Source: Prevotellaceae bacterium UBA4359
GTDB lineage: Bacteria > Bacteroidota > Bacteroidia > Bacteroidales > Bacteroidaceae
Direction: 5' to 3'
Length of the DNA: 16,093 bases
Assembly: GCA_002393555.1 (NCBI GenBank)
Contig: DGSP01000055.1
Coordinates: 1-16,093, forward strand
How positions within the stretch are numbered: position 1 is the first letter of the stretch; each line of letters begins with the position of its first letter. A program made the position numbers and the translations under genes. Positions 14,097 to 16,093 of this stretch are shown here, piece after piece. The notes under the pieces were generated by a model. It was not told where the DNA came from. It saw only the letters and a list, made by a program, of their open reading frames with translations, and ran no database searches.

Positions 14097-14116
14097 GTTT
14101 GTCAATTTTTTAATTC

Positions 14117-15007
14117 TCAACGACTCTTAAATTCACTGGGAGATACGCCCTTTTGTTTCTTGAAATATCTGGAAAGATGCGCCTGTGAAGAAAAGCCAAG
14201 TTGCAGGGCAATCTCTTTGAGAGGTTTGTTGGTCGTGGTCAACAGCAGGGCAATTTCTGTTGTGATACGCTCATCGATGATGGCTTTAGGCGAACGCTCT
14301 GCAATGCGGCGGGTCACCTGACCGAGATAGCGCGGACTCACATTCAGTTGTTCCGCATAGAAAGCCACATCAGCATAGCGATTGTAGTAGCGTTCCACCG
14401 CATCACGGAACTGATTGTAAAGTTCCTCGCTGCGAGTGTTGCCCTCAGCATAGTCGATGGGCAACTGCTTGAGGTACATCCGTGCATGGAGCATCGCTTC
14501 CTCCACACTCTCCCCATGACTCAGATAGAATGCAACAGCCGAAGCCAACTGGTTGGCATGACCATGTTTGCGAGGGCCAATAGGCAAGTCTGAAGGTTCC
14601 AGCACCACGGTGCATATTGGCATCAACAACCGCTCAATGGCATCATACACCTTGTCCGATACAAGTTGTTCTCCCTTCGTCGATTTCAGCACGGGAGCAT
14701 AGACGATATGGCGCGGCTTGTATCGCTTCAGCACATCAACCACCGCTTCCACCACATCAATGCGTCGCAACAGGCCAATCTTCACCACTTGTGGCTGCAA
14801 GTCGTTCACGATGGCCTCCACCTGCTCACGCACCACCGATGCAGGCAAGTCATGAAACTCCTGAATACCCAACGTGTTCTGCACCGTGATGGATGTGACA
14901 GCCGATGCCGCCACACCTCCCAACTCGCAGATAAAGCGGATGTCCGCCTGCACACCAGACCCACCCGTTCCGTCACTACCCGTAATTGTCAGTATTGTCG
15001 TGCTCAT
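14117..15007 (-). CDS. Degenerate ThiD-type kinase domain fused to an AraC DNA-binding domain; likely B6-operon regulator
   Basis: The protein has 296 aa. Residues 1-185 follow the ThiD/HMP-P (and pyridoxal) kinase fold: ITGSDGTGGSGVQADI, TVQNTLGI, QPQVVKIGLL, then the final helix region. The usual kinase is about 260 aa, and the stretch holding the PNxxEA and VLVKGGH segments appears missing. The catalytic GTGC-type motif is replaced by GHANQ (149-153), with Asn152 where the Cys or Asp would be. Residues 198-296 are a complete AraC-type double HTH (YAEQLNVSPRYLGQVTRR, then IALQLGFSSQAHLSRYFKKQKGVSPSEF). I infer a ligand-binding regulator rather than an active kinase; a bifunctional enzyme-regulator remains possible. 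It heads the pdxS-pdxT operon. ATG 15007 is the start, because the upstream frame overlaps the promoter -7 box. Confidence 0.85.
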   Translation of the reverse strand: MSTTILTITGSDGTGGSGVQADIRFICELGGVAASAVTSITVQNTLGIQEFHDLPASVVREQVEAIVNDLQPQVVKIGLLRRIDVVEAVVDVLKRYKPRHIVYAPVLKSTKGEQLVSDKVYDAIERLLMPICTVVLEPSDLPIGPRKHGHANQLASAVAFYLSHGESVEEAMLHARMYLKQLPIDYAEGNTRSEELYNQFRDAVERYYNRYADVAFYAEQLNVSPRYLGQVTRRIAERSPKAIIDERITTEIALLLTTTNKPLKEIALQLGFSSQAHLSRYFKKQKGVSPSEFKSR

Positions 15008-15028
15008 GTTTTGTGAAGTTTTCGGCTG

Positions 15029-15060
15029 CAAAGTAACAGAAAAAAAGGAACGTGACCAAA
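15029..15060 (-). promoter_or_regulatory. Promoter of the B6 operon
   Basis: Minus strand: TTTG (15060 to 15057), a 20-nt spacer, then TTACTTTG (15036 to 15029), one mismatch from TAnnTTTG. The ATG at 15007 lies 21 nt past the box. I saw no confident AraC-type operator repeat between here and 15120. Confidence 0.55.
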
Positions 15061-15120
15061 TCCTATTCCATTTATGATAAACGAAAATTCAGTTTGGCAA
15101 AAGGGGTAAGAAAGAAAAGA

Positions 15121-15142
15121 GGCTGCACCTACTGGTACAGCC
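15121..15142 (-). terminator. Terminator after the putative porin gene
   Basis: Arms 15121-15129 and 15134-15142 (GGCTGCACC and GGTACAGCC) pair at 8 of 9 positions around a 4-nt loop. On the minus strand a T-rich tract (TCTTTTCTTTCTT) follows. It starts about 19 nt past the gene's stop. Confidence 0.7.
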
Positions 15143-15160
15143 CCTTCGTCTGGTTTGGAT

Positions 15161-15880
15161 TTATGGACGCAATGTGAATCCAAACACCAGATAGGCTTTC
15201 TGACTGCATGGGTTGGCGGTCAGGCGGGCAAAGATGGGAAGGGAGAATGAGTCGGTCACGCGGATGTCCTTCGTGGCGGTCAGGGCGAGGTTGGTCACGG
15301 CGAAACCTGAGGTGCCGTAGAAGTCGGTGGCGTAGGGCACCGCTCCTGCCGTGACTGTCCAATCGACGGAGGCAAGTTTGAAGGGAACCGATGCCTCGAA
15401 GTAGGAACTGTAGGCACGTTTGCCGTTTTTGTTCAATCCGTCGTTGCCGGCAAAATTGGTGTACCATTGCAGACTTGCTATGCCGAAGTCGTAACCCACA
15501 TTTGCCTCAAAGATGTGGTTCGTTCGGTGCGCTTCGTACATGAAGTAACGCCCTTCTGGGTCATTTCCCGTGTTGAACCAGTAGTCGGTTACACCGATGT
15601 TGAAACCTCCGATGGAGTAGGCGAGTGTGAGGTCAAATTCCTTCGTGTCGTCGGGGTCAGTCAGTCCTACACTGCCCCATGCCGTGAGCGACAGCCCTTT
15701 GTAGTCGATGCCCAATGTGGGTTGGAGGGACACGTTGCCTAACTCTTGGCCACGCCAGATGTATTGATTCACCACATCGGCAGCAATCGTAGTTTCCACT
15801 TTCGTTTCTTGTGCCTCTGCGGCTGCCGCTCCGAAGAGCGACAAAGCCGTGAGGGAAAACAATCTAAATACTCTTTTCAT
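15161..15880 (-). CDS. Putative outer-membrane porin, TorF-like
   Basis: The protein has 239 aa. A signal peptide ends near residue 24 (LFGAAAAEA, cut before QETK). The mature chain is a series of beta strands beginning VETTIAADVVNQYIWRGQELGN, which resembles the opening of TorF-family putative porins. It continues through SLQPTLGIDYKGLSLTAWGSVGL, FDLTLAYSIGGFNIGVTDYWF and FEANVGYDF to a last strand, KAYLVFGFTLRP. It should be an outer-membrane channel or structural protein; its solute is unknown. It is alone on its transcript, with a terminator hairpin after it. Upstream, A-rich sequence (GTAAAAAGGT) precedes the ATG, and beyond that lies the nonamer inverted repeat, so the promoter is not evident. 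Confidence 0.75.
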   Translation of the reverse strand: MKRVFRLFSLTALSLFGAAAAEAQETKVETTIAADVVNQYIWRGQELGNVSLQPTLGIDYKGLSLTAWGSVGLTDPDDTKEFDLTLAYSIGGFNIGVTDYWFNTGNDPEGRYFMYEAHRTNHIFEANVGYDFGIASLQWYTNFAGNDGLNKNGKRAYSSYFEASVPFKLASVDWTVTAGAVPYATDFYGTSGFAVTNLALTATKDIRVTDSFSLPIFARLTANPCSQKAYLVFGFTLRP

Positions 15881-15920
15881 ACCTTTTTACGTTTTTTACA
15901 TTTTACATTTTTCTTTTTCA

Positions 15921-16062
15921 ACAACGAATTACACGGATTGCACGAATTTTTTATTGCAAATGCCGCAAGCGGCAACGAATGAAAACGAATGACATTCGCC
16001 ATATTCGACGCTGCTTGCAGCATTGCCAAATAGTAATTCGTTTAATTCGTGCTATTCGTTGT
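15921..16062. repeat. Imperfect inverted repeat with nonamer-built arms, second family member
   Basis: The arms 15921-15948 and 16035-16062 pair at 23 of 28 positions. Each is built from three ACGRATTNN units behind an ACA lead, like the perfect repeat at 131-254. An inner pair of CG-rich palindromes (GCCGCAAGCGGC and GCTGCTTGCAGC) extends the symmetry, so almost the whole 142 bp could fold. It lies upstream of the putative porin gene and, if transcribed, would put a large hairpin in its leader. Bases 16063-16093 show nothing recognisable. Confidence 0.75.
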
Positions 16063-16093
16063 GAAAATAATAAGTAACCACACAAAATTATCT

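Overview
The window reads as a Bacteroidales chromosome segment, most likely Prevotella/Segatella-like (inference; no rRNA or core marker fixes the genus). Three things point there. The promoters fit the Bacteroidetes form (TTG or TTTG, about 20 nt, TAnnTTTG). The protein families are typical of the group: a carboxypeptidase-regulatory-domain/TonB-plug-like barrel, a TPR lipoprotein with a LuxR-type HTH, a membrane LytTR regulator, a DUF3836-like secreted protein and GHL10. Ribosome-binding regions are A-rich with no clear Shine-Dalgarno.

Layout. 1-58 is the tail of ssb. 59-268 is a convergent gap with a heptamer array and a perfect 30-bp inverted repeat. 269-4753 (minus) is a two-gene unit, a TPR/HTH membrane regulator followed by a large outer-membrane barrel, with its own promoter and an upstream hairpin insulator. 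4950-5867 (minus) is a four-TM LytTR regulator, divergent from a small secreted DUF3836-like protein (5996-6511). 6569-8411 (plus) is a tightly overlapping trio: zinc-ribbon/PPOX-fold protein, CAT-like acyltransferase and GNAT. 8408-10129 (minus) is a secreted GHL10 glycosidase-like protein, divergent from cstA (10206-11702), which is followed by a 61-aa membrane protein and a small barrel. 12588-15007 (minus) is a vitamin B6 operon in the order regulator-like ThiD/AraC fusion, pdxS, pdxT, ending in a strong terminator. 15161-15880 (minus) is a putative porin, with a second nonamer-armed inverted repeat upstream.

How genes work together. PdxS and PdxT form the DXP-independent PLP synthase. 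The first gene of that operon fuses a shortened ThiD-type kinase fold, lacking the catalytic GTGC-type motif, to an AraC DNA-binding domain. It is therefore a good candidate for a ligand-sensing regulator of B6 synthesis that evolved from a vitamin kinase. The TPR regulator and barrel probably act together at the envelope. The 6569-8411 trio looks like a small cytoplasmic modification or detoxification operon of unknown substrate.

The most unusual structure is repetitive DNA inside genes. A 92-bp MITE-like palindromic element with 11-bp terminal inverted repeats sits in frame inside two unrelated exported proteins. It is read in opposite orientations and is open in four of six frames. Four arrays of 7-bp units, with different sequences but one shared pattern (RTKNRRA), lie after ssb, in the N-terminus of the TPR lipoprotein, in the LytTR linker and exactly between pdxS and pdxT. 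Two larger inverted repeats have arms built from three 9-bp units (ACGRATTNN). No tRNA, rRNA, CRISPR array, transposase or prophage gene was seen.
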